A DNA stretch of 64,000 nt, taken from NCBI RefSeq assembly GCF_901000735.1, contig NC_081546.1, positions 563,001 to 627,000 on the forward strand, read 5' to 3'. Of this stretch, positions 10,560 through 23,293 are shown in pieces. The first letter of the stretch is position 1. Every line of letters begins with the position of its first letter. The stretch comes from Corylus avellana. Lineage: Eukaryota > Streptophyta > Magnoliopsida > Fagales > Betulaceae. Under the pieces are notes generated by a model. It was given only the letters and a program-made list of their open reading frames with translations. It was not told where the DNA came from and ran no database searches. The position numbers and the translations under genes were made by a program.

Positions 10560-11109
10560 CTCTATAAATATATGGACTCTTAATTTTTGCCTAAATTCCC
10601 TCTAATTATACAAAGAACATCTTAAGATGGCAACTCAATCCAACCTCAACCAAAAAAACAAGAAAGTGTTTTTAATGGACTCTTACAAAGTAACCTGACA
10701 ATTCAGGCAGTGCTTAACAAATTAGTTATTAAATAATTAAATTTATCTAATAATGTTTAAATTTTAATTTTTCCACCTATATAACACCGCGTGGCACGGG
10801 AAAGGGGTCGTAGTTAAAAAGAAGAAGAGAAAACTCGTGGCACCGTATCTTCACCTCCAGTAAGACCACGGAGAAAAACAACTGAATCATGACATTAACA
10901 TCTCTCCCTCTCTCTCTCTCTCTCTCTCTTAACCGTTGAGTTTCAGTTCCCACTCCATTTCGTGTTATTTTAATCCAAAACCCTAGAATTCTCCTACATT
11001 GACCGCTGCTCTTAACGTTTTCGCTCTCTCTCTTGACCATTCGAACCAAAAGCAAATCCCCAATTCCCCAACTGCTCCGTACTATGTTTCTCAATCGGTC
11101 CCTCACACC
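10560..11109 (+). promoter_or_regulatory. Promoter and 5' leader of the choline-transporter-like gene
   Basis: The region includes a CT microsatellite (about 10905-10929) and a pyrimidine-rich leader before the ATG at 11110. A TATA-like CTATATAACACC lies near 10777. An open frame on the opposite strand is a composition artefact of the CT run. Confidence 0.35.
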
Positions 11110-11771
11110 ATGAGCGACTCTCAGAGCCCCACCTCATCCTCCTTTGACTCCGCTTCCGGCTCCGCCGCCGATCAGGTTCTCCAATCACTCCCCCTTATGC
11201 ACAACGCTTTCAGTTTAATTTTTATCTGGGTCAAACTCTATTCCATTTACTGTGCAATGACTGAATGCTTTGATTATTTTTTTTGCAGTTCTTGCTTGCT
11301 TCGTATCAATTGATTGTCCAAAGACTCAAAATTTTCGTTGACTTTTGCACTATGTTTTCGCAATCTATAATACGTTCCCAACCTGATTGCAACTTTTGTA
11401 CATTTGATTTTGGTGTTCAAATTACAAACAATTTTTTTTTTTTTTTGAAGTTTATTGTTGTACAATCTTTTTAATTCTTGTGTTTGAAAAGTTGAAACTC
11501 TTTTGGCCCATTTTATTAGATTTTTTTTTTTAATATCAATTTTAATCCAATTCAGTAGGTAGTGACCAAATCTCTCTTTCTCTTTTTTGTTTTTGTTTTT
11601 GTTTTTTTAGTTTAGTTTAGTTTTTGTTTTTGCTTTTGTTTTTGTTTTTATTTTTTTTTATTTTTATTTTTTATGATATCTATGTGTATTCTCTCGTTAA
11701 TTTTCTTTAATTTGTGTTTAAATAGATATGATCAACTTCAAATCCAATAGAGCAGCCACCGGAAAATCTGT

Positions 11772-11804
<33 letters not shown>

Positions 11805-14800
11805 NNNNNNNNNNNNNNNNNNNNNNNNNNNTTTTTTTTTTTTTTTTTTTTTTTTGCGTAATTTACAAGATATTGACAGTTTGATTGCATTTTTTTTTCT
11901 TCTTATGTTTAAATAAGTATAGAATGTAGTCCGGAGTCGGAGAAGTGGTGATGGTGCTCAAACGCTGGCTTCTGAGCCATCACGCCGCTGGCGGGATATA
12001 TTTTGGTTGGCAATATTTATGCTTCATTTGGTGGTTTTGGGACTCAGCCTTGTGGTTCTCGGGCTCAATAGGTATGGGAAAAAAGATAGGCTAAACATTG
12101 ATAGGTACACCCCTCGATATACAGAACACCACGGTGGCTTGACGGAGGATTATTGGCCAATGTATGCTGTTGCCGGTGGTGTTGGGACTGTTCTGGGATG
12201 TACTTGGTTGTTGTTCCTGGGTTCACAGGCCAACCAAATGATGAAGGTTTCAGTGCACATTTTGACTACCTATCTTGCTGTGATTAGCGTTTTGTGTTTC
12301 TGGGGGAAGCTGTTCTTTTGGGGCGTTATGTCTGGGATTGGTGCTGCTTTGCAGTTCTTGTATGTCATATCAGTAATAGACAGGTATGAGCTTGAAGTTT
12401 GTTGTTTATGTGCTTGAAATATGAAATTAGGTTAGTCAGCTTTATTGCTTATTTTGTAGCAAAAACGTTTGCAAATGTGTTTACTTAGAATATGTTCATC
12501 GGTGCATTATTGTAGAATACCCTTCTCGTTGAAATCCTGATTTCTGAATAATCTTTCAGTAAATTGAGATGTTGGTTAGAAAGCCTGTTCATAGACCACT
12601 AGCAAGTTGAAGAGATGTGTTTATTGGGACTAGGATGTTATAATTCTCTGTTACATTGCTCCCCTTTGATGACTAGTGATAGTGATAGACAATCAGTGTG
12701 ATTTTGGTAATCTTAATATCTTATCACCCTAATTCTAAATGTGTTGGGGGTTGTGTGGCCTTAAAATTCATGGTGGTTTTGTTTGAAGTCCTAGTCTCAT
12801 AGCTTAAGCATTATATATATCTTCTCTTCAAGCTTTTATGTATTTGGTTCAACTGTTTGAATGTCGTTGTATGCCTAGAAATCATAGCTTGTATTTAACG
12901 ATTAAGGAATTATAAGTAAACAGCACAACAGAAGGATTGGAGGGCTAACTTTGTGCAAAAAATGTGCATAACTTCTTGTATCCTTTCTTGATTTTGAAAA
13001 TCAAATTTGAACTTGTGGGTTTACAGGAAAAGTGGAGATGGGATTTGTCCAAAAGTAGCATCATTCGTCTTAATGAGGTTTTATGCTTTAGGTTTTCTTT
13101 TGAAGAATTGGGACCCTAAAGTTTTGAACTTGCTATAATTGATATGACAGGGAGCCTTTTTAGAACCTGAAGGCTGCCTTATATGAGGCTCCGATTGTGT
13201 GAACAATGCATGTATATTTAGGAATGAAGGTGAGGGCCTTTTTTTTTTTTTTGGGGGGGGAATGGGAGGGTGGGGGTGTTCAGTGCCCCTTACTTTATTT
13301 TGGTCCGATTTCAAAAAAGGGGTCATGCGTTGGAGATTTGCATTGTGTAGCCCCAAGTAGTAGGGAAGCTTTCTTTCAATTGAATCTTTGTCTTATTATT
13401 TGTAGAGGTCCTATTTACTTATCTTTTCATATGTTATTTTTTCTGACTTTTTGGGTTTGTCTAACTACATATTGTTCATCTATAGACTTCCATTTACCAT
13501 GCTGGTATTGCAAAAGGCTGTGAAGATGGTATGGAGTCTTCCAAAAGTTATGAGAATAGCATATGCATTCATGCTTGTCATGCTTCTGTGGATGGGATTA
13601 TGGTCTTTTGGAGCAGCTGGTGTCGTGGCTTCGAGCATGGGTGATGGTCAACGCTGGTGGCTTCTTGTGGTGAGCTGGCAAGTTTTGCTCTTCATTTCAT
13701 CCGTTGTTATTGTGACGAGAATTACAAGAAACTACTTTGGAATGAGTGTCACCAAATGACACTAACAAAGTTTTCTTTTGTCTATCCAGGTTTTATCTGT
13801 AAGCTTATTCTGGACAGGTGCAGTCCTCTGTAATACTGTACATGTTATAGTATCTGGGATGGTGTTTCTTGTTCTTATCCATGGTGGTCATGAACCATCA
13901 TCAATACCTTCGAATTCCTTGATGAAGTCTTTACGATATGCTGTGACAACATCTTTTGGAAGCATTTGCTATGGATCACTCTTTACAGCTGCTATTCGGA
14001 CATTACGGTGGGAGGTACACTTGCCAGCATTTGTTACTAATTCACTATTTGCTTGTAAGTTTGAGAGTGTGTTTATACTTCTCATTAAATGTTTGAAATA
14101 TGCTTCAGATTAGGGGAGTTCGGTCGAAGATTGGCAACAATGAGTGTTTACTTTGCTGTGTCGATTTCCTATTTCATCTTGTGGAGACCCTAGTTCGTTT
14201 TTTCAACAAGTATGCCTATGTTCAGGTAGTGTTTCTATCTTAGTTATGTTGTCATGCATGTATGTCTGCATACATAAAATATCTGTATCGGCTTATGTAT
14301 CTTTATATGTATGTATATGCATACATAAGGATTTGTGTGGCTAAAATTATTTATGATAGCAGGCTTATACAATCAACTCATACGAGTGAAAATAATTAAA
14401 AGAAAAAGATGGTATAAGAAACATTAGGATGAACTTGATGAAGCAGAATATTGGCAACCATAGTACAGAATTTTATTTATTGATTGTAAGGATGTTCAGT
14501 TCACTAGGGAAATGAACTCTAGAAATGTGGGTGTAGGCTTAGTAGGTCATAATGAAAGTTGTCCAATTGAGATAGCACATGAAAAAAGATGATTCATATG
14601 TACATTGAAGGCTTTACAAATAGGGAGCAAGCCAAAGACCATGGAAAATGTTATTACAAAAGGATTTAAAATCTCATGCAACCAAAGACACTGGGTTCAT
14701 TTTATTGAACTTGACTAGTGGAGAGGGATTCGTGGAGGGACTTTTGAATTTATTGGGATATTGTATCATAGATAATACACTTATTTAATTTTTGAAATAG

Positions 14801-16791
14801 CTATACAATTTATTTGAAATTTGTGCAACGTTAATTAGATCAAATGGAAATTCCTCCCACCACAAACAAAGGGGTGGAAGGTGAGTTCAAGGTTCAATCG
14901 TATAAGGGTGCATTAGTTGTATTTCTCGTAAAAAGAATTATTTAATTTATCAAAGTGAGATAGATTGGAATGGAGTAAAGTGCAATAGAAGCCTTTTTAT
15001 TTTTTAGTTAAATTGCTTTAATTTCTTATTATTTTTGAAAGTTTATCTGCAGCCTCTAAGGCTAGTACAAGTACATAGAAACCTCTTAAACCTCCAAAAA
15101 TGATGTAATAGGAAAAACCAATAAAAAGAACGATCTGTACATTTTTCTGAAGCAACACAAGTAATGGTACCCAGTGTAAAAATTGTACCCAACAACAATC
15201 TAAACAAATTTTTTTTTTCATATAACTAACAAAAACCTAAACATTTTACTCCTGACTTCTACTGCAAAGCTTATTGCATTTCATGTAACATCTTATATTC
15301 TCTTACCTTTTGCTTTCCTCCTTTTTTTTTTGTTGCTCTTCCTCTCTCGTCAGTAAAATCTGACTGGAGATGTCTGCGAGAGTTAAAGCCAATAAAATAA
15401 CACCTCTTTTCTTTTAAATATATCTCCTCATTTCTTTAGTTTCTATATCAATCTCTTTGACTTATCGTGACCTATTTCTTCTACAATTTGAGCAGCCTCA
15501 ATCTGGGATGGTGGATACTTGATTCACTTTTTTTTTTTTTTTTTGGATTTTAATTGTTAATTTGATGTTTGTTAAGGTAATTTATTTCTCACCAGCTACT
15601 GTGGATATTTTTTTTAGTAAAGCATGGTTTGCAACCCCTGTTGTCTCCAGATTGCTGTTTGTGGCAAAAGCTTTAACCATTCAGCAAGGGATGCCTGGGA
15701 GTTATTCCAGTCAACTGGAGTTGAAGCGCTTGTTGCCTATGATTGTTCAGGTGCAGTTCTGCTAATGGGAACTCTTTTGGGTGGGCTTGTGACTGGAACT
15801 TGCTCAGGAGTTTGGACCTGGATTAAATGGAGGGACAAAATGAGCATGGTGGGGTCCACTGCAATGTTGATGGGAATGGTTTTGGTAAGTATTTCCCCTT
15901 GGACAAAATTGGTTACAATCTGGTTACAAAAAAGAAAAAAAAAAAACACATTTTTGTTACTAATTGGTTGCTGAAATTTCTGGTCGATTGGAAAGACCTA
16001 GTTTTATAATTTGGTTTAGGATTGATATACAGAAGCCTAGTATTCTCTGGGACTTGATGGGTGTGCTGTTGGTGGATCTTTACAGGGTGCTCTCAGTACC
16101 CTTAAAGAATATTCCCTACTGAATTTTGAAGCCTTCAAAACTTTGTTGGGGCCACTAATCTTCAGAAAGGAAAAAAAGATTAAAAGTAGCAACCTATTGA
16201 CAGTGAAGTAGGACACTAATCTTGACATCACTGATTTACAATAATTACCCTGATAATGGATTAGCTTAGGCGGCTGGGAGTAATGCTAAATGTCAGACTC
16301 TTGTCCCACTTTTATCCCTCCCAAATCTGATATGTTTTACATTAAGCTAATGTGTTTTAAACACATCAACTTTGGGGAGATAAAAGTGGGACAAATGTCT
16401 TACATTTAGCATTACTCGGCGGTTGGTTATCCATTCTCACATTCCAGGTTCCCCTATTTTTGATCATTGGAGATAGTTCCTTAACATGGTGTGGCAGTGC
16501 TGTAGTGTTATTGCAAATATGTTGCTGTGTAATTTTTATATGATAATTACATGTAGCATGGATATGTAATATCAGGTGGGACTGGCAATGGTCGTGGTTG
16601 AAAGTGCTGTTACATCCATATACATCTGTTATGCAGAAGATCCATTGTTAATTCATAGATGGGATTCCGAGTTTTTTGACCAGATGTCAGAGATGCTACA
16701 CCAACGTCTTCAGTATAGGAGCGCGCGAGCAAGGGAAGTATTAACTCACAATCGGTTTGATGGCCACACACAAGAAATGCTACCTGCTTGA
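11110..16791 (+). CDS. Choline-transporter-like (CTL/SLC44 family) multi-pass membrane protein, seven exons
   Basis: Proposed exons: 11110-11175, 11923-12383, 13486-13669, 13790-14014, 14109-14225, 15651-15884 and 16576-16791. All junctions are GT-AG and phases agree. The sum is 1503 nt, about 500 aa. The N-terminus is Ser-rich and disordered (MSDSQSPTSSSFDSASGS). The first membrane span follows WRDIFWLAIFMLHL, and several more hydrophobic spans follow. The C-terminal exon starts VGLAMVVVESAVTSIYICYA and ends in a short charged tail with QEMLPA. This is the layout of the choline transporter-like family (PF04515). The closest Arabidopsis protein I recall is At1g25500, which also fits the local gene order. 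Choline transport by plant members of this subgroup is a family-name inference. The exon 1 to exon 2 junction is least certain, because intron 1 contains a sequence gap (11805-11831) and an extra small exon could be missing. Confidence 0.85.
11777..11856. repeat. TA and poly-T run broken by a 27-N gap inside CTL intron 1
   Basis: A TA dinucleotide tract runs into unknown bases at 11805-11831 and resumes as poly-T. This is probably a failed low-complexity assembly. It lies between CTL coding exons 1 and 2, so any exon there would be lost. Confidence 0.9.
16278..16417. mobile_element. Mutator-like MITE in the last CTL intron
   Basis: A 140-bp foldback starts GAGTAATGCTAAATGT and ends with the exact inverse ACATTTAGCATTACTC. 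It is flanked by GGCGGCTGG (16269-16277) and GGCGGTTGG (16418-16426), a 9-bp target duplication with one change. It sits between exons 6 and 7 of the choline-transporter-like gene and is on the same terminal plan as 5283-5464 and 35210-35380. Confidence 0.9.
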
Positions 16792-17585
16792 AATGTTACC
16801 TGTGTTTACAAAATGCACAATGTAATTCAACTCTTTAATTTATTAATTTAAATCAACTACATGAAGATTGTTCAAACATTATTTTCCTATAACGTTGGCA
16901 TAATCTGAATTGGGGGAGGCATGTGCTTATGGGAACAATATGGTTTGTAGTGTGGTGGAATGTTGAGTTCCAGTTGAAACTGGACTCGTTGGGATTGAGA
17001 CACTTGTCCCAATGCCAACAGGTTTAGTTTCAATTGGAATTGGACCCAAACCAAGTTTGCAGTGAATCGGGTTCTTCAAATTGAAGATACCCAGGTCATG
17101 CGGATTGGGTTAATATGGTTTTTTTTGTTCTATTCACCCATAATAATTTATAATTTGTTGTTAAAATGGAAAAAATGCATGTGCTCATATCTGGAATGAC
17201 AAGAAACACCAACAAATAATAATAGAAAGACATTACGAATATGGGGTTGTTTATGAAGATCTTGTGGGACTCTTTTTCAATGGAGTTTTGGCCCAATTTG
17301 AATTGGCTTCTTCCATTGAATGGGATCGAGTCTTTTCAATTATTGAAAGAGAATTAAACAAGAAATTAAGCTAGACAATTAAAGGGTGGGGTTTTGTCTA
17401 AGACCAAATTGGAAATCACGTCAACACCCCCTTGTGTTTTTTTTTTTTGTCATTTTAACTTCAAGATTATATATAGTTTTCAATTTGATAGATCCTAAAC
17501 CTGAGTTTAGCTACAAAATTCAAAACCTTTGTCGGCCTTCGTTAAATGAGCAACAAAAACAGATGTGAAAACAAAATCATGCCAC

Positions 17586-17621
<36 letters not shown>

Positions 17622-18033
17622 TTTTTTTAACAAAAAATTAATAATAATTTTTAGTGTTACATTAGAGAGCATTTAAAAGGAAGTGTGAGATTTCTCATTT
17701 TTTTAAAACCTAGATAAATATTTGATTAAAAAAAAAAAGGGGAGTATGGGTAAAATTTGTGAAAATTCAAAGCACCTGACGAAAATACAGCAGTAAAAGT
17801 GGAGAACGCAAAAACACCGGAGGGAAAGTGACATGTCACGGATTGTACGATTGCCGTATGGGATGCGTCATATTCTTTGGGCGGGTACATACACAACACA
17901 ACGACAACGCAGTTATAAATGGTAGTCTGCCATACGCCGGTCTAAAGCCTTCCATTATCAAGAGGTTTCTTTCAAGCAAAGCATTGTTTTTAAACAGTGG
18001 CAGGGAGAGCCCAGAGAGGTCATCAGAAACAAA

Positions 18034-18069
<36 letters not shown>

Positions 18070-19376
18070 TGCCTTTTTTTATATGGTGGATCACATCTCA
18101 TCACCATCCCATCATCTTTCGCGCGCAGACACAGCTCCCCGTAAGGACTCAATAACCCACCTCTACGTAGTTAATACATTAATAGGACACCAGGGAGAGA
18201 GCAGCGTCATGCTAGATGCCAAAACTCCTCTCTCTCTGCAGGGATTCTGAAAAATCCAAAAAAAAAAGAGAGAACACAATACAATACAATCTCACTCTCA
18301 GTAGGAAGAGAAAAACCATCAAAGAATCAACCAAGGATTCTTTCTATGTCTTGGGGAGTGGGACTCTGTAGTCCTACGCGACTATTGTGAGTGTGGAAAC
18401 GTCTCTTTCTTTTCCTTCCCTGCATTATCTTTCTCCTTCTAAACCTTCCAAATCATTTTTTTAATAATATTTTGTGTTTTGCTCGTTTATTTAAAAAGAA
18501 AAACAAATTACAATTTGTGCTCGCTCTGTTTTGTTGTTCAAAGATTATAACATATCTTATGAATTACTTGGATTTGTAGTTGTAGGAAAACCAAAAGAAA
18601 GGACTTTTTATTTGAGCAACTTGGGTGAACAATTGACCCCTACCAAAGGCAAGAAATCAATAGGGGAAGGAAGCAATTGATTTCCCCTTTACAGAACATT
18701 CCAACACTAAGTTTTCTCATGTGATATTCCATGAGCCCCTCAGCCTTGGGGCTTAATTAAGCACGAGTTATTAGAGCTCCAAGCCTGCAAACCCCTCCAA
18801 GAAATCCTTGATTCATTGGGTACACCATCTTACATATAATATATATTACAAGGGCCAATAATAAACCTTAAGGTGAATGCATAAATGGCGTCCACATATT
18901 TGAAGGCAGCTTCTATTTCTAGAATGTTTGGATATCTGCTTTCATTGGTGCATACAGAACAATTGGCTTTACTTAAAAGCACATATAATAAAATAAATAA
19001 ACCCAGCTTTATAGGAGTTAAATGGGAGAGTGAAGTGGACGCACTTTATAAAGAGACATAAAGAGACTCAGATGGGTAATACAGATATGCGTGGGGGGGA
19101 GTATTGGGAAACTAAAATCCCAAGTCAGAAAGCAATAATAAAAAGCCTGCTCTCTAAAATTATAAATAAAGGAGCCGTACTGATACGCTATCCGTTCTTA
19201 AAGATACCTCAAGATTTTCTTCACTGCACTGCACTGCACTGCCCGGCCCCATTTCTTCTCTTCTTCTTCTTCTTCGTCTCGAACCAAAAATTTCTTCCTT
19301 TCTACTTTCTGTAAGGAGAGGAATCTTTAAGAGAAAGACAGAGTGTATGTTTAGTACCCAACAAAACAAAACAAAA
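16792..19376. other. Intergenic region between CTL and PAN, including the PAN promoter
   Basis: No coding exon is evident. Features seen are an AAT trinucleotide repeat (about 17588-17621), a TA microsatellite (18038-18066) and a CACTGCACTGCACTGC minirepeat near 19224. The last few hundred bases before 19377 are the expected promoter and leader of PAN. A TTTATAAA-like box is at 19043 and a TATAAATAAAGG-like box near 19160. Neither is proven. Confidence 0.4.
17588..17621. repeat. AAT trinucleotide microsatellite
   Basis: About eleven consecutive TAA/ATA units, followed by a T run. Confidence 0.95.
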
Positions 19377-19440
19377 ATGCAGAGCTTCAAAGCTAACCCC
19401 CAACTCTATTGCCACTCTTCCTACTTTCATCGGTTTGTTG

Positions 19441-19494
<54 letters not shown>

Positions 19495-19590
19495 CACCGA
19501 CTCAAGACACAAGCCCAGAAATATATATATATGGCTCCATCAAAACAGATGATAATATATATATATATATATTTCTGGGCTTGTGTCCTG

Positions 19591-19640
<50 letters not shown>

Positions 19641-22600
19641 CTGGGCTTGTGTCTTGAGTCGGTGAATGTTTTTTGTTTAGCAAGTGTTGTGTTTTGGTGT
19701 GACAAAGTGTTTTGTAAAAGAAGGTGTCTCTATATCTATGTGTAAAACAGAGGAGATGGAAGTGGGAGAGACCAGACGCACTTTACGGATCTTGGAGAGC
19801 TTGAACAATCCGCTGCTGCTTTTCATCACCATGATGCTGTTGATTTAAGCCCAAGTATTCTCTTTCTACGCTGTCTCTTTTTATGGGGAGAGTACATTAA
19901 TATTTTTTTTTTTAATATACATATTATATGTGTTTTTCTCTTTCTTTCTCTGAAAAGTTCATTTTCTCTAACCGCTTCTAACATTAAAAAAATTCATTGC
20001 AGCCTCAATCTTCAATGTAAAATCGGTCAGTGTTGCTGGTGTTCCTAATCACCTTCAATATGGAGCCTTGAACACGGTACTCATTCCCACCAACTTCTCT
20101 AGAGGCATACATAAACTTGAGAGGAGTATATGATCAAGTTTCGATCCTTCTTTATTGATTGGTGTACATTTTTGGGGTTGTCTTTGTGTAGAGCATTAGC
20201 TGTGTGGACACCGGGCAGCAAGTCGTGTACCAGAAGGGGAATATCACGACTGGTACAAAGCTGGGAAACGGGCACCATATCGAGAGCTGGGGTGAGTCAG
20301 GCATGGCTGCAGACACTAGCCAACAAACTGACACCTCCACAGACGTTGACACCGATGATAAAAACCAAGTGGGTGCCTGTTTCTTCTACCTATCCACTGC
20401 TTTATGTTGTAGGAATCTTTGAGCTTAATGGTGGGTCAGCTTAGGATTGAGGACTTTTTACTGTTTGTTTACGTCGCGTTGTCATTCTTCACTGTATAGT
20501 GTATGCCGTATAATTTTACTTTTTTTTTTACACATGCCGTATGTTGTGGAGGTTTGTTAAAATTTTTGTCTCTTGTCTTGGTTTCTCTTCTCAAAACGAA
20601 CCCAAACAGAGCAGTCCTAAAACACACACAGAAGCAGACACTCCTTAAAAACACACACAAAAAAAAAAAAAAACAGTTTTTACTTTATGTTCCCATTAAT
20701 GAACACATACTTTTTTGTTTGTGTTGTGGGTATTTTAGTCTATTAATTAGTGGGTTCCACAGTATCATAAACTAAATTAGCTGACAAGTGACAATCCTCG
20801 ACTGATGGTTATCAGACGATTCTAATTTATGGTTCTGTTGGAATAAAAATGGCTCCCTTGGTGAAATATTTGAAAATGTAATGTGGCAAGGATGACATTT
20901 ATGTATTGCAGTTGAGCTCCTTATTTGAAGTTCAAAGTTTGTTTGTTGGAAATTTCTGATGGTGGATCTTGATTGTGTTGTAGTTTCATGGAGTTCATAG
21001 TGGAGGACTTATGGCTGTAGATTCAATGGATCAATCTAAGGCAAAAGCTGGTGATCAAAAGGTTACTGACAGTAATGTTACTTCGATAGTTTGTGGTTAT
21101 TATCCAGTTTTGTGTTTAAAGACTTTTAAAATCAAACTTAAGCTGATGCCATGACCTAGTCTCCCCTTCAATATGTGGGGCTGAACATGTAGAATTTTTA
21201 ATCCAATACAATGTTAATCACCAGATGTAAATGTTCTAATATAATTTTAAAATCACCTATTGCTTCAAAAGTTTAAATTGATGGAAAAAAAAAATATGAA
21301 TTTTATAATTTAATTGATACTCTAACAAGGTTCATGTTATTTATTTATTTTTTTGTGTTCACTCTTTTGCAGACGCTTAGAAGGCTGGCTCAAAATCGAG
21401 AAGCTGCAAGGAAGAGTCGATTGAGAAAGAAGGTAATTCCTCTGTGCTAGTCTATATTATGATTCTTCTTTACATTGGATTAATGAGATTTTCTTTTTAA
21501 AGCTTTGTTGATCTTCATTTTTCAAGTGACATATGTGGCTCCATCTCATATCTATTAATTTGATCTATAAAATCCAAGATGCTAATGCTTTGCTTTTTGG
21601 TCATGCTTTATTCCATTTTCCCAGTTACTATCATGGCTAAAACTCATATTGGTGGCTATGCTATTATGTGATATGCATATAAAATAGGAAAATGTCTAAA
21701 TTCAATTGCTTTGACTCATCATTCTTAAGCAATATATTGAGGGAAATAGTAAAAAGCACATTGGTGGCCGTTCTATGGTTTGTAAGTTGCTATTGACTTA
21801 ATAAATGCCCTGCATATTATTTCAGTTAATAACCTGTTGATTGGATTTAAATCCCGTTCTTAATCTAATCTTTCATTATCCTTGGTGAATTCTTTGTTTC
21901 AGTAATCAGTGTTTGGTACTTGCTTCTATTTCTTCCAATATTATTAGGTTACCTTTTGGTCAGAACGATACCATGCTAGGTGCCCTCTGAATTTAGTTAT
22001 TTACCACTTCTTTGTGGGTGATATTAATTTAATGAAATAAAACATAATTGGATCATTCATGAATTTTGGTTTTGGACAGGCATATGTCCAGCAGCTAGAG
22101 AATAGTCGACTCAAGCTTACACAGCTAGAGCAAGAGCTCCAACGAGCACGCCAACAGGTGCAATGAGTTCTTGTTTCCATATATTTCTTTTTTGTGGGTG
22201 TTCTTTATTTTCTTTACCATTGCTAACTTAATTTTTTTCTTCTTGGGTTTGATATTATAATACAGGGTATTTTTATTGCAAGTGGATTTTCAGGGGATCA
22301 TAGTCGGTCAATTACTGGGAATGGTAAGGGATTTTGGGCTCATGTATATTCATTCATTGTTGGCTGATACTGAAATGGTATGTTTTGATCCTGCAACTTC
22401 CTGTAAATAATTCTACTTTCAGGGGCCTTAGCCTTTGACATGGACTATGCACGCTGGCTTGATGAGCATCAAAGGCTGATCAGTGATCTAAGATCAGCTG
22501 TGAACTCTCATATGGGTGATAATGAATTGCATCTTCTTGTTGATGGTGTAATGGCACATCACGATGAAATTTTCAGGCTAAAGAGCATTGGTGCAAAGGC

Positions 22601-23293
22601 CGATGTATTTCACATGCTTTCTGGCATGTGGAAAACGCCTGCAGAAAGGTGTTTCATGTGGTTGGGAGGATTCCGTTCATCTGAACTTCTCAAGGTGATT
22701 TATTGTTTGATAGTTTTGGATGCACAAAAATCAGCCTTCCTCTGCTGGCTGACTAAAAACTAACAATTTGTTTTTGGAAATTCAGATACTTGGGAGCCAC
22801 CTTGAACCTTTAACAGATCAACAGGTGATGGGTATATGTAATTTGCAGCAATCCTCCCAACAGGCTGAAGATGCCTTATCTCAAGGGATGGAAGCTTTGC
22901 AACAATCTCTAGTAGAGACACTTTCTTCTGCCTCTTTGGGCCCGGCTGGTTCTGGAAATGTTGCCGACTACATGGGACAAATGGCAATTGCAATGGGAAA
23001 GCTTGCAACCCTTGAGAATTTCCTTCACCAAGTAATAAACTTAACCCCTCTATCTCTCTCTCTCTCTATCTCTGTATAAGCAGATTCATACATGCTAGGA
23101 CATTGGTAATTTGTAACTATAAACCCTGTAATTTATTTCTTGCTAGGCTGACCTTTTGAGACAGCAAACTCTGCAACAAATGCATCGAATTTTGACCACT
23201 CGTCAAGCTGCTCGCGCACTTCTTGTTATCAGTGATTACATATCACGTCTCCGGGCACTCAGTTCATTATGGTTAGCACGCCCTAGGGAATGA
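19377..23293 (+). CDS. PAN: TGA-class bZIP transcription factor, PERIANTHIA ortholog, eleven exons
   Basis: Exons: 19377-19432, 19751-19854, 20003-20076, 20192-20368, 20984-21061, 21373-21432, 22080-22157, 22266-22323, 22423-22694, 22786-23031, 23147-23293. Phases agree and the sum is 1350 nt, 449 aa; Arabidopsis PAN is 452 aa from memory. The N-terminus (MQSFKANPQLYCHSSYFHR) and exon 4 (DTGQQVVYQKG, then QTDTSTDVDTDDKNQ) resemble PAN rather than TGA2/5/6. The basic region (NREAARKSRLRKKAYVQQLE) spans exons 6-7 and the leucine zipper is in exon 7. A DOG1/TGA domain fills exons 9-11, including WKTPAERCFMWLGGFRSSEL and the C-terminus RALSSLWLARPRE. Cys337 in GICNLQQ corresponds to the redox-sensitive Cys340 of Arabidopsis PAN. 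PAN controls floral organ number and binds the AGAMOUS intron with ROXY glutaredoxins. Neighbouring PLAC8, CXE and GDT1-like genes support the orthology. Confidence 0.92.
19441..19672. repeat. Microsatellite and hairpin-forming repeat cluster in PAN intron 1
   Basis: A CT tract passes into a TA tract (19441-19486). Then comes one copy of a 34-bp motif (19487-19520), beginning AAAACATTCACCGACTCAAG. Two inverted copies follow: 19572-19598 lacks about 8 internal bases, and 19638-19672 is full-length and closes with GTCGGTGAATGTTTT. TA tracts lie between them. The first and third copies are near-perfect inverted repeats, and the RNA could fold into a long stem. Confidence 0.9.

Noticed and set aside
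19302..19745. Tyr/Ile-rich open frames over PAN exon 1 and intron 1
   Set aside because: They are translations of TA and CT microsatellites; the spliced PAN frame explains the real coding part.
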